A DNA stretch of 64,000 nucleotides. It comes from Dendrolimus kikuchii (Eukaryota > Arthropoda > Insecta > Lepidoptera > Lasiocampidae). How positions within the stretch are numbered: position 1 is the stretch's first letter; each line of letters begins with the position of its first letter. Below are positions 1 through 12,200 of the stretch, one piece after another. The stretch is from positions 9,367,690 to 9,431,689 of the forward strand of contig CM034403.1 in the NCBI GenBank assembly GCA_019925095.2, in the 5' to 3' direction. A program made the translations under genes and the position numbers. Under the pieces are notes generated by a model, which was not told where the DNA came from, ran no database searches, and saw only the letters and a list, made by a program, of their open reading frames with translations.

Positions 1-3000
1 AGAGACTGTGCTGCGGGCTATAGGCGCCCGCCACTAAAGTAGTCTTAAACGTATTCTCCTGGGGTTTGCTCAACTTTGAAATTCCAGCCCAAACAGTTTG
101 AGTAATGGGCAACGCCGATGTGCAATATACAAATTTTATGCATGGAAAATTTTGTTTAATGTCTGGAAGGTTGCGTGTTCAAATTCTGAGGTGGTCACCA
201 TTAATAACGTGTAGTTGCAGAAATTAAACAACCCGATCATTTATAGTATTTATATCTTTGTGTTTGATTTGTACATAGTCAAAACAGTTAACAATTAACA
301 TATTTAGATTAATTAGGATTTAAAATATGTCCTTTATGACGACATTTCACTCTCTAATCTATTTATTGACAGCTGTCAATTACTACGTACATAAAATCTG
401 GCCTGCAGGTGAAAAGGTTTGTTTCGCCACAGAGGCAACAATCTAGAAGTTTATCTATCCGCTATATCACGGATGTGAAGGCTGCGTGGATGCGAGAGTT
501 TCTAAAGCGGTCCTTTTACGTGACTCTACATATTCACTGTAGCATATTCATCTCCGTAACACGAAGCTCTTGTGGCAAACGCTTATAGATATAAAATAAT
601 ATATTTTTGCCCACTAAGTAAGAAAGGAATGATTTATTACCTACTTCAAATATTTAACATGATAGTTGTGTAAAAATCTAAGAGCTTGGTGAATTCTATT
701 ACCGTATAATAAATAAATAATACTAACATTTGCATGTGAATTTACATCGTAATTATTCTGAGATATTCTGAAAACATTTGCTAGTAAATGTTAGAAAGTA
801 GATACAGTTAAATGACGCATTGTTGACTCGCACAAATAAATTTCAAACTTGATGGTGTGTCAGATGTGCGTGGATAAAGCCAGCCTAGTTAGTATTAGAC
901 CAGCTTCACAGTTATTTACAATATTTAACTATGACGAACCTAGAACTTAAGATATGTTCAAGTGCTCACTTCCTGTTGTGTAATAACCCTTTGTCGGTTA
1001 GCTCTTACTTCTATTTATATTTTCTAAAGCAATCAAGTAGGCATTTTCTTTAAATTTGTTAAATATGTTTGGTCTCTTATTTATCCTTTTTAATAATTAA
1101 ATGAAAGTTGCTTAAAAGAAAATCCCAGCAACAGATTACAAATTGTGTATGTGTTTCTTAAAAATAAATATTTTCAATTAACACTTTTATTATCACATCA
1201 TTTTTCATAGATCATCATTTCATAATTTAACAAATAGGTTATTGTCTAATCAATAATTAATTGTTCAAAAAACCCATCCCTATTTTACATTTCTTTTACG
1301 TGGTATATGGTATTATAAAACTATAATTTGAATATTTTTGTATTTTAGGTTACAGTTTTTTTAATCGATTTTGTATTATTTTTACTTATAACGTCATCAT
1401 AAGGTTTATATGCTAAGTTCTTTACCAAATAAAAATGTACAGTAAAAAATCCTTAGTTAAATCTGACGATAAGGTCGTCGTTACTAGACCATAAACATAG
1501 ACATTTAGTTAGGGCTCCTTAATTTCTTAATTTTTCACTATGCTAATATCCGATAGTAAGTTAGTAATACGTAGATAATTTTTGGATTTCAGTTATTCTA
1601 ATCTTTGTCTAGATACGAATAAAATATTGAAAAACACGATCCACGAAATCTTTCATTTTATTTTAAATAATTGATCTGATTTTCATGTCACATTGACACA
1701 AAGTCTACTTTTTTTGCATTTTGATGTGTCATTGAAGATCATCTCATTGAAGATGTAAAAAGAGCGGCAAAATCAATACCATATTCCTTAGAGCTACTAT
1801 CCTTTAGGTTTTCTTTAGAAAAATATGTAATAAGATAATAAGTATTTTGTCTCGATACAAATAAATGATCGGCAACATTTTTGAAATGGATTTAAGAAAT
1901 TCAAAATTTAAAAAGTTAAGTTAATAAAGATATATTAACACAACACTTTAGTTTGGACTTCTTTAATCGATCTACTGGGTTCGTCGATATTTCTAGCTAA
2001 TGATCGGTTCGTGGATTTAAAAAAAAACTAAAAGCAAAACAATTAAAAGTGCATTTTATCATGGACACTTCCAGTTAGATCGTCTCGAGTTAAAGTGTTT
2101 TATGAGTCAACAATATGTCCATGAACTGTCGGTGACAGAGCGAAGCAAACCAAGCTTATTGTCAGTCTCCGTGGCTAACACGTGAAATCGGCTTGCAGTG
2201 GGGTCTCTTTTTACACACAACGCACAACAGTTGATATTCTTAACGGAGAGATTTTACACAATATTAAAGCACGCTCTATTGTTTATGTTTGTAGTTTAAT
2301 GCCTTGTTTATATTATGCCCACTTCCACGGCAGCAAGCAGATAAGTAGCGAGGAAAGTGAGCAGGAAAGTAGCAAGGCACGTGGGCAACATGAGTTTGCC
2401 ATGTTTGTACATGTTGTGTTTACATACTCGCGCTGCCCTTATTCCTTGCTTGCTTGCTGCCGTGGTAGTGAGTTTATTTTAATCGAAGATTTAGATTTAA
2501 GCCGTCAAACGATTCTTAAATTATTAACAAAATATTATTGTCTAGATAAATTAAATCATAATTAAAATATAATCATATAGGTACTTACAGATTTTACTTT
2601 AAAAAAGATTTTACTACGTTTACGTTTGTGTTTACTTTGATTTCTAATTATTACAATGATGCTTTGAATATTATTCAGCAGCTTTGCCTTATGCATGATA
2701 GGTAAGTGCATATACCATTTTTTTAAAGAAATCTCTAACATTATTTAATTTCTATGCGATTTCATTGATTTGTGTAATCTGTTTAAACTTTAAATTTATT
2801 GGTACAAATTTTTTGAAATACCACTAGTGCTTGAAAGTGACTATCAATTTAAATCTGCTGTGAAAGTTCACCTCAAATACTTATAAAGACGACTTTTTTT
2901 TAAGTTTAAGGCTTGGCAACTAGGCCTTTAAGCCAGACTCCGTTGTATTGTAGGCTACCGACGTCATTCAACGGAGTTCTTGTGAAAACTCGAAAGGCCA

Positions 3001-5442
3001 CATTTGGCTATATAGTTCACATTTCTCGCAAAAACACATAATTACTACTCAAAAACTATCAATATCCTACAACTATTGTTTATTTTAGAGTAATTTTACA
3101 CATTTTTAGAAGATAAAACTGCACAGCACAACGTCTCCTTACAGTTCCCGCCAAAAACTCTTATAAAGACGACTCTTTACCATTTTTATTCAGGGATGTA
3201 CTTATTTATAATCCGCATCGGTTTTTGCGGAAACAGTTTATTTAACGACGACTCGTCCGCATTGTCAAGGCACGCAGCGTTGAACCGCACATCACTAATG
3301 GACCATACGACGGCGGCTAATTTGAATTTGAAATTCGAACATCATCTTAGGCATGATAGCTTTAAAACACATACACAAACACATACATATTTTATTTTCG
3401 GTTGAATATAAGAGAAAGTAAAATGTGTTTGTGTGTTTTCTACTCGTAGTAATGTACTTTAAGTAGCCCAAATAAGATAATAATTATTATGTCATTTAAT
3501 ATAATTATAATAGTGGAAAAATAATACTATTATTATTAACAATCCTTTCACTTTCTTTATGATGTTTTGTTTCCCCTTTAAGTCTCGTTGTCAGGATTTA
3601 AATATTTCCATTTATAAAATAAGAGTGCGGGGCAAGACAGGTGAACCTTTAAAATCTTAGTAAAGTATTAAAAGGGTGTGCAGACAGTCATTTGAATGCC
3701 TTTTGAAGATATCGAACATCCCAGTGAATGCAAATAAACCTTTACGGGTACATCCTGGCCATTTAGTACTCGCCTTTATTATTTTCATTCCATGGTTATG
3801 TCAAATCAAATCAAAATCATTTATTTGCAGGAAACCTGAAGATACAATATGTTAATATATTTTACACGATACTACATGTATCACCTTATAAAGACATACA
3901 TTGTTTTCTTCGTTTTTTATATTGAAATGATTTCATTAATTATTTATTATACACACATTACTAATAATCATTGGCTGTTGCATTTCGATTATATCAAAAC
4001 TATAGCGATTTCGCCTCTTCGGCTATAAATTTTCTACCAGTGTGTAGAAGAAAAGATGGCAAATCAGTGGAAGACCATGTACAATTAAGTATTCCGTAGA
4101 GATGACAAATGTTTGTTGTTTTTATTTAGCTATGGAATTATAAAAAACATTTAACCGAAAACTGTCCAGAACTCAAAAAACTACAGAGAGCCTCAAGCGG
4201 CCGTCTTTAGAGAAGCTCTGAGTGAAATTGACACGTGTCTAGATATATATATATATATCTAGCATAAAGTACCACTTGATACTTGTTATGTTCGTCATAC
4301 AAACGAAACTGCGAAAGCGACCGCTTTAGGCCCTTCGATCTTGTTCTTAAACCAACTTTCGTTTACAGTCCTTCTTTTATTCCCTATAACTTCAACTTTT
4401 TCAGAATTTTCCACCTCACAGTTCAAAAGCTAGGAAGAGAGACAGAGGGAGTGGGGTATTTTTACGACGTATTCATAAAGTCCATAATTGCATTACTATT
4501 GTATTATTTACAGTCATTTAGGTTAAATTATCTTACCATTTAGTCTCTTGGGTCTGCAAGACATCTTTTATAAACACTTGCGCATCAAGTATAATGCTTT
4601 GTTATGCTAAGCAGTTATCATTCCATCCTATTATGGTGTTGTAGAACGTTTATCAAGCGTCTAATGTTATGGATCTTTTTTCTACAGCCACGTGCTGAAG
4701 AAGCTACGACAAGATAGGGGTTGTTTTAACAAGTATATTAGCTAATGGGGTGGGTTATATGATTTATAGTGTGTCTGTTACAGCTGTATTTGCTTCGGGG
4801 TCACAGTTTATTGATGACACGCGCACATCGCGATGATATTATTATAACATATTAAATTTTGTTAAATTTATTGTATTATTGTTTAGTTTTTCTTTGTTCT
4901 TGCATTGACAATGTATTTAATAGATAATTTTTAGAAATGTGAAATTGGGTTGAATGTTTTAGTGTTCCGTCGTCAAACAACAAATACACAATTGTTACAC
5001 CTATAATATGTATAGTCTACACTTTAGCCTTTATACTCGAAGCGTTTCAAAACTGTACAAACAGTTGGACATAAAGAATGTTTCTTCTATGAAGATGATA
5101 GTGTAGTGAAATCACGAGAAACCTAAAATTAAGGATATTAGGGAGTTGGTAAGGAACCCGAAATGTCCAAAAGCCTAATTTTTATTTTCATCATGATCAT
5201 GAAGCTTTAAAGTGGATAAAGATTTTAAAATAGCACTGAAAAAAAATTCTCCCTCGTTTCCTTTGTATTTATGTAATCGTTTGGGTTCAGCATAGCATAC
5301 CTAGCAGTGGCGCGGGGTGCGCATTCGGTTAAGGTAAGCCGATTGATAAAACATACCGTATGATGCAAGCGCCGACTACACCGCTGTTGAAAAAACGTCT
5401 AACTTGCGATGTAACTTCTTATTACAATTATTGTTTTATAAT

Positions 5443-5762
5443 TTTGCACTCTTACCGCATATTATGAAACAAAAACCGGTGCCCGATCGGGTTATGTGTT
5501 GCTATTTTGTTCAATATGTGTGGAAAGCCTCCGAGCGTTACAGATAGTAAATACAGTAGGTAATAATAAATGCACCAATAATTCATGGCGCTTTCGACCT
5601 TTTGACTGCTAGTTAATTTATAGAGACACTAGTAATAATATGTTGGAACGGAACGAGTAAACGCCAATTAATGCATGGCGCTTTCGACCTTTTGGTCACT
5701 AGTCGCTGTTTCTTAAAGGTAGGCTATGAGGAATCCAGTTGTATGAAATATACGCTACTGAT
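5443..5762 (+). repeat. Dispersed repeat, copy A (partner at 35548-35800)
   Basis: About 320 bp sharing many blocks with 35548-35800 in direct orientation: CCGATCGGGTTATG, TGTGGAAAG, CATGGCGCTTTCGACC and GTTGTATGAA in the same order. Copy A has an internal duplication, with the CATGGCGCTTTCGACCTTTT block at about 5584 and again at about 5674. No open frame or poly-A tail is visible, and the class is unknown. Confidence 0.75.
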
Positions 5763-5774
5763 ACATACCTAAAA

Positions 5775-5991
5775 GTATATTTTAACGGTTTTATGCGCGG
5801 AATTTTTTTGACTTTTGTTCCGATGTTTCGATCACTTTTCAGTAGCCGTGATCGCGGAAGATAAAAATGTCTAGTATCAAACTTGACATCTTTGTCTTCT
5901 TCAAAACTTCGAAACGTCAGAATAAAAATAAAATAAAATATCGCACATAAAACTGATAAAGCGTAGTTTTATTATAGTATACCTTTTGCTT
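5775..5991. repeat. Foldback repeat related to Penelope-like element termini (copy 1)
   Basis: Two facing arms: TTTTAACGGTTTTATGCGCGG to GATGTTTCG on the left, and CGAAACGTC to AGCGTAGTTTTATTATAGTA on the right. The same arms occur at 26613-26775 and, much longer, at 45802-47267. There they flank a GIY-YIG endonuclease frame, so this copy is read as a terminal remnant of that element. It is diverged compared with the other two. Confidence 0.65.
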
Positions 5992-6009
5992 CCATACTCA
6001 TCTATTCAG

Positions 6010-6174
6010 GGCCCTAGGTCTATTACTACAATCGTGTCGAAGAATCGTCGATTACTTATATCGCCATAATGGTTGATATTGTATGCTTTTGTATAAAAAA
6101 AACACCATTATGGTGCAAGTATTGCGGTAATGAACCACTATTCCTACACGATTGTAATAGCAGTCTTGGAGGCC
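6010..6174. repeat. Short inverted-repeat (MITE-like) element
   Basis: The left end GGGCCCTAGGTCTATTACTA and the right end, read in reverse complement (GGCCTCCAAGACTGCTATTA), are similar; both continue into CAATCGTGT. A related end (GATTCTGCTATTAC) follows at about 6183, and another (AATTCTGCTATTAC) is at 52384. This indicates a small dispersed family. No target-site duplication was identified. Confidence 0.45.
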
Positions 6175-7404
6175 AGGCCCCCGATTCTGCTATTACAAAT
6201 ATAGTCAGACTGGTCCTTGGTCTTGCATCACAATGTTTGTTAAAACAACGTCATAATGTGACGATAATTAATGGTCGACCATTGTGACGATATTCTAATA
6301 GCTCTGGTGTTTTCTGTCCTACCACAAATCCTCATGTTAGCTACGCTTCATTCAGCATATATATTCATATACGGTACAAATATTTTAAACATCGAGTCTG
6401 ATATATCTTTTTTAAACTCATCAAAGATGCTCCAAGAGACAAGAGACAAGCGGAAACTCTTTGTTCAGAGCGGAAATGAGATATAATGCGATCGCGAACT
6501 TGCACGTCTTCATTTTAATTCCTTTTTTATTTTGTTTATGTTCAAAATCCAATGAATAAGTAGGGCTGCTTTTTAAAGTATCAACAAAAATATTAAATGT
6601 ACGAAAATGCTTTTACTAGGTATCAATAAATATAATTATCTACTAAACAAATGTTTGGGTTATATTGAATTATGCTCCAGACATTTATGAATTTTAAGTT
6701 CGCCCCATATGCAATGTAATGAATCTATGGTCAAATTAGCTTGCTAATTAATACTAGAGCTATTTGTTTTTAATTAGATTGTATTATTCAATTAGACTAA
6801 AATAATATTTCCTTCTAGGCTTGTATGCTTATCTTTCATGTCAATTACTATGAAAATACAAACTAATATAAAATATGCCGTTATTCTTGAGGATAATATG
6901 TATTTTATGAAAATGACGAATTTTACAATTAATTTAGTTTCGAAATAGCTAGATTAAAATCAATAAAACCGGAATATACCTATATACTGTAGTTAAATAT
7001 ATTAAACTCTCTGAATGTGGAGGCAAGTAAAACCCAGCCATTGTAATCGTTTGGGTAGCAACATCCTAATATTTAAAAAATCTAACAATAGTTCACATAA
7101 AGAATTGTGTCACAGATATTTATTTAATAGGTAACATACATATATGCATCTATCGTTCTTGCATCTGCTAAATACTTCATTTGTAAAATTGTTTTATCTA
7201 TAGACTAAGAAAAAGTTCGATTGATATAACAGTAAGTTAGTCCAAAAAGAAAGATTTGTGTGTGTCGTGAAAAGCACTTATATCAGAATGGATGAGTTCA
7301 AAAAACAAAGGCATTTTGTGCCGACCTCAAACTATTGGAAAAAAAAGAAAGGCTTGATGACTAAATAAATAATTGTGTTAATATTTAAACATTTATATTA
7401 TTGT

Positions 7405-7640
7405 ACTAGGATTTGCCCGCGACGTTGTCCACGTGTGACGGGTAACATAGATTACAGTTATTTTGCTAGTATTTAAAATCAACGGGTATTTTCAACAGGG
7501 CAACTGATTTTTTTAGTATTAAACAAACAGACGAATAGACAAGAAATCTAAAAAAAAATGCATCGTGTTCTCCGTTGTTTACATAATCTATCCCAGTATT
7601 TTTTTTTAATGGCTTCAATATTTAGAATTGTATAATACTA
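7405..7640. repeat. Degenerate dispersed repeat beginning CTAGGATTTGCCCGCGAC
   Basis: The start resembles the common insect repeat head CTAGGAT-TGCCCGCGACTTCGT, and a similar head (ACTAGGATATGCCCGTGACT) occurs at 56844. No coding capacity is visible. The right boundary is uncertain. Confidence 0.4.
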
Positions 7641-7704
7641 TAGATAGATGATCGCGCGCTTATTGGTCGTTCACAGCTTTGGAAATATCCCGTTTATCAT
7701 TCAA

Positions 7705-8362
7705 TCTATACTAATATTATAAAGCTGAAGAGTTTGTTTGTTTGTTTGTTTAAACGCGCTAATCTCAGGAACCGATGGTCTGCTTTGAAAAATTCTTTCA
7801 GTATTGAATAGTACATTTATCGAGGAAGGCTATATTATATTTTCAAAAAAATTAGGGATCCTTACTAAAAGTCCAATAATGTAACCCAAGGTGTAAAAAA
7901 ATGACCCGAAAAAATCCTTACATGGCGTGCGCTGCGAAAACTATTGATTATAAAACAAAACAATGTACTACCACTTTGCAGAACATATAATTGTCTACAA
8001 AAAATATCGCGTAACCATATGTCTTACTATTTTAGTTATCTCACAATAAGTGTTTTCTTTTATTTTTTTAAATAATTAAAATGTCGTCGCTTCAAAAACT
8101 CTTTATTTTGTACCTTGGTATTAATTCTTATCAAGATAAATTACTCCATATTCAAGAAGAATTTAATACCTTTCTAAAACGTTTTGAATTATTCAATTCG
8201 GACGTTTCATTCAAACACTATTTTAAAGATCGCTATACTTTTACGCCTTCCTCGATAAATGTCCACTGAATTCAACACTGAAAGAATTTTTCAAATCGGA
8301 CCAGCGGTTCCTGAGATTAACGCATTTAAACAAACAAACTCTTCAGCTTTATAATATTAGTA
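7705..8362. repeat. Helitron-type repeat, inverted pair
   Basis: The left arm starts TCTATACTAATATTATAAAG, a start shared by many lepidopteran Helitron-like elements. It runs through (GTTT)n and AAAAATTCTTTCAGTATTGA to about 7828. The reverse complement of 8248-8362 repeats this arm: CTCGATAAATG, then TGAAAGAATTTTTCAAATCG, then CTTTATAATATTAGTA. Arms are about 115 bp and the spacer about 420 bp. The short frame 8081-8269 lies inside and is not a gene. Confidence 0.65.
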
Positions 8363-8613
8363 GGTATAGATATAAAGCTGAGTTCGTTTGTTTGTTTGTT
8401 TGAACGCGCTGATTTCAGGAACTACTAGTCCGATTTGAAAAATTCTTTCAGTGTTAGATAGCCCATTTATCCAGGAAGGCTATAGGCTTTATGTCATCAC
8501 GCTAAGACCAATAGGAGTGGAGCACCAATGAAGAATGTTTAAAAATAGGAGGTTTTTTTAACTTACATTTTTTTAAACTATTCCACGCTGTAGAAGCCGC
8601 GGGTAGAAGCTAG
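8363..8613 (+). mobile_element. Helitron-type repeat, adjacent + copy with 3' end
   Basis: Starts TATAAAGCTGAGTTCG, repeats the (GTTT)n and AAAAATTCTTTCAGTGTTAG body, and ends GCCGCGGGTAGAAGCTAGT at 8612. A CTAGT terminus preceded by a short GC-rich hairpin is typical of Helitrons, which insert at AT dinucleotides without making a target duplication. No Rep/helicase coding remains, so the copy is non-autonomous. Confidence 0.65.
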
Positions 8614-8832
8614 TGTAAGAATATTTAAACGATTGATAACCTAAATAAGTTTCTGATCTATATTTGTTTTCATAACAACATTTTTCCGTTTACAAATTAC
8701 GTGTCAATATTTTGACATATTGTCTGTAGTAAATGTAATATGTAGGATACAATGAGTAATTTACGGTCCGTAGTATCCTTCATTCAAGTGTGAGTAATAG
8801 CAAAATGACAAATATTTTTGTTTTGTTCACAG

Positions 8833-9266
8833 CAGCAGACAGCCAGGAGTCTGGCAGCCCACCGCCGAGCCCGACTGACTCTGCCACATCAGAATCAACG
8901 CCCACCCTAGTTCACATCAAACAAGAGAACATGGCACCTGGAACTGATATTAAGGAATACTATGGAACCCTCGACTTCGGTCTCCCCGATACATACTTGG
9001 CTTCGAATTTCTCAGAATATGGCCCGGGCTACTTACCTAGACCTATAGAGCTACAAAACCAAAGATTTCTGGATACTAAAAGTCCAAAGGAAAAAAAGGA
9101 GGGAGTAAAAGAAGAGGACACCGGTGACGATTTTCACCTACCGATTGAATTGATGTTCAAAAACAATGGAGTTTTTGCTCGAGTTAATATAGCTTATGGA
9201 ATGAAATATGGACCTTTTATAGGGAAATCGGTGACCCAACCTGTGGACAGAAATTACGCCTGGGAG
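8833..9266 (+). CDS. ham: hamlet / PRDM3-16-like gene, exon with N-terminal region and start of PR domain
   Basis: Internal coding exon of a PR-domain zinc-finger transcription factor of the PRDM3/PRDM16 class, which acts in the nucleus on developmental gene expression. The acceptor is TTCACAG ending at 8832 and the donor is GAG|GTAAGT at 9266/9267. The exon starts with two bases of a split codon and ends in phase 0. The peptide opens with a Ser/Pro-rich stretch (SQESGSPPPSP), then IKQE and VKEE, both matching the psi-K-x-E SUMO acceptor pattern. The first third of a PR domain follows (GVFARVNIAYGMKYGPFIGK, then NYAWE). The open frame continues upstream to a GTG at 8790, but that is intron read-through and not a start. 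The true start codon is probably left of this window. The assignment rests on the PR-domain pattern and on the order of the next exons. Another PRDM paralogue is possible but less likely. Confidence 0.8.
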
Positions 9267-12200
9267 GTAAGTTTTTTATCTTAGTGTTGACAAGGCACTT
9301 TATTCTATGGTGTGAATGAATGGATCGTTTGTGTTGTGCGGTCTCAAGTGCAGGCTTTAGGTGTCAGAAAAAGAATGCGTCGACTTGGTAATAAATTAGT
9401 CCCAAAATGAGCTTACGTCAAACATGGATGCGACAATAAACTGTCGATTTTATTGGTGTTCTCAAGTAGCTGAAATTTTTAAATGAATTCTTTTTGAGTG
9501 GTCCTTAAACCAAAAGAGTTACTGTCACTTAGATACATTCATTAAATATTAAGCTTTTCAACGACAAGATAATTACGTTTTATCTTAATAGAGCTGGTTT
9601 GAATAAATATGTTTTCATTACCAACACGAGACAGTCAAGTGACTGAAACCATACGGGCAATAGTTTGTAACTCAACCGTTAAGGATAAACCGGCAGCGCG
9701 TCATCCTTAACGAATCTCATATTAATAAAAAACATAATTTTACGAATTCTTGCTTAGAACAAAGGATATATTTTGTTTTAAAAACATAATTACTCATAAC
9801 AAGTTTCCTTTTTAATTTCAATTTGATCTTTAAAATATGTTTTGAACATGATACAGTAAAAAGGAAGATAAAAACTATATATCTGTGGCCCTATCTAAAC
9901 GTATAGGATTTAGAAGCTTTTTCAAATTTAAATTCAAAAGTTTCTATTCAAACTAAGTTCCACAGGAGAACATTTTTTAAGGTCGACTTCCTAATTCTAT
10001 GTATACGGCTTCGCAACAAGTATTCGTTATTTAAAGAGAAGATGCTGTTAGAAACTCCTCAGCAATATGTCTAGCTAAAAGTTCGTTTACTTCATATGTG
10101 TCTATCACAGGCTCTTTTTTTCATAGTTACATTTTGATTGAGCGATTGCCACTCTTAGTATGCCTCTTTTTTTATAATAATTAAAAACACTGTACTGTAT
10201 ATATCATATTAATTTCAGAATAAACCACTTAAGATATTGGTAAGGGGTGTGTCGTGGTTATCTGTTCGTAGGAAACGGAAATCTTTTGTTGAAGTTTAGA
10301 ATATCGCAGTTTTGTGCATAAAAGTATTCGATTTCTTACCATTTATGATTCAATGCCAATTTTTTAGAGTGATTGTACAGAATCTTTATTGAGTATTTTA
10401 TAGTACAAAGGTAAATGTTACTATGTTGGACTTAAGGTTATTACTTCTTTACAAATTAAAGGTTCTTGCGAGACACATATTCGATGTTATATGATAATAG
10501 TTTATAGACATTTTTAATTCTTCGAAACAAATATTCAGGTCATCAGTAGTTAGTAAACTTATTGATAAAATTCAAAAGGAAAGTAATGTTTGTATTTAGG
10601 TTTAATCATTTAGTTGTTTATTTTTAAAGTTGTTTAATTTTCCTGTTAGAAGTGTCACAGTATTAGACAGATTGGTGTAGAGTAACTTACTATTTGTTTC
10701 TGTTCTTTTTCTAGATTATAAGTATCCATTTTTGGTTTAGATTTATTGATTTGTATTGTTAGGCCTTAAGTTTATGGAAACACTGTTAGATACTTTAAAA
10801 AAAAATAATAATAATAAATAACCTGAAAGATATTAAAGGATAATCAACAAATCTAAATATTTTACTTACTTATTTTTTCTGAATAATTGATTTGGAGGCA
10901 CATTATTGTTGAATGGAAATAAATTAAATTTATAAAATAAGTTTTAATTTTTTTTTTCTTTCGATTATCCGGGAACTTTTTATTAAGTACTTTGGGAACA
11001 AGAGTTTTTGTTTGATTATCGCAGTCACGTGGTAGCTTAGTAGCTAGCAGACCTGAATGTTGTTCGGATGACATTGATTCGGTTTCTAGTATAGGAACCT
11101 TTAAAGCAATTTTGCTGTCCATATTCTTACAATTACCAGCGTACAAACGTTGAAAGCCACCGTTGTGATGACATCTGCACATCCAAATAACTGATTTATG
11201 AATCCCGCAAATACACCTTAGAAAAGCGTGATTGTAATGTCTATTCACATTTGTGTCTAGAAATGGTCGAGCCCAGAAGTGCAATGTTAGGAGCTGATAT
11301 GATGTAGCATTATCATAATAATTATTTTAATTACACCCATTTTACATTCATTACATCCATTCGAGATTCGAGATATATTTTACTACGTAAACACCAAAAC
11401 AAAGCGAATGTAAATGGTTAATACCATTTACAATTGCTTTTATCGCTAATCGAAGCCTTACCGAGATTACCTGGTAAAGCTTCAATTTGAACATTTTTCT
11501 ATTTAAACATTTTTAAATCGTTTACATTGCAAATTTTTCGACATTGCGATCTCGTTGAATGGACTGACAAAAGGCCGGACGCGAGATGCGCAAGCGCCTA
11601 TCAAATAACGACCGGTAGCAGACAGATAGCGCTTTTGCCTATTGAGTGGGTGTAGTGTTGCAGTCAAACCAAACTATTGTGCGCAAATGAGGCGGACATA
11701 TAGTTCCGGTGTATACTTAAAGAAATTCGTACTAAATATTTTTTTTAATACACGTATAAAACTGAAAATGTACTTATCTTGTAACAATGAAGATATGACT
11801 ACGGAACAAGAATACTTCTTACATGATATAAGTTATAAAAGAAGACAAACTCTTTATAAAAATAGACATTTATTAAAGTCATAGCAATGTGGCCGACGGT
11901 GATTTTTAGTTCCAGCTTTCATTAGCTCACAATCTACCTATTCTAAAAACCTGTTGTCATGAAGATATCGTTTATAAGCGATAAGACCGCAGATTGTACT
12001 AATCTTTAGCTGTAATTAATATTGATATACTAATTAGGTGAAAAATAAAGAGTTTTCTATATATATATATATACAATTTTAAAGTCATGAACGGAAACCC
12101 GCAGTTTAATGTAAAAAGGGGATACCAAGAATTACCTACTATACAGGAACATTGGGAAAGTCTGTTTTAGTTTATCACAATCAAACCTCTGAACAGATTG

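Larger units (their letters stand above)
1..8832. other. Upstream/first-intron DNA of the PRDM gene, no gene seen apart from listed repeats
   Basis: AT-rich, non-coding-looking sequence before the first visible exon. Short open frames here (for example 2182-2565 and 4283-4543) have alternative starts or no recognisable domain, and I do not call them. A loose hairpin lies at about 2321-2469, where GGCAGCAAGCAGATAAG faces a CTTGCTTGCTGCC arm. A (TA)n run is at about 4242-4258. The repeats inside this stretch are listed separately. No promoter could be placed with confidence. It may be intron, because the 8833 exon begins with a splice acceptor. Confidence 0.5.

Noticed and set aside
1..240. Possible tRNA-derived repeat at the left edge (GCGTGTTCAAATTCTGAGG)
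   Set aside because: The box B-like string is weak, no box A is found at the right distance, and no second copy is seen in the window.
2182..2565. 127-codon plus-strand frame near the left edge
   Set aside because: Non-ATG start, no domain, and it spans a hairpin repeat at about 2321-2469.
8790..8832. GTG at 8790 as start of the PRDM reading frame
   Set aside because: Eukaryotic genes rarely start at GTG, and a good splice acceptor (TTCACAG) lies between it and the conserved protein.
10862..11284. 140-codon minus-strand open frame with several Cys and His
   Set aside because: The Cys/His spacing fits no zinc-finger pattern and the C-terminal half is poly-Lys/Asn AT-rich sequence. Probably chance.
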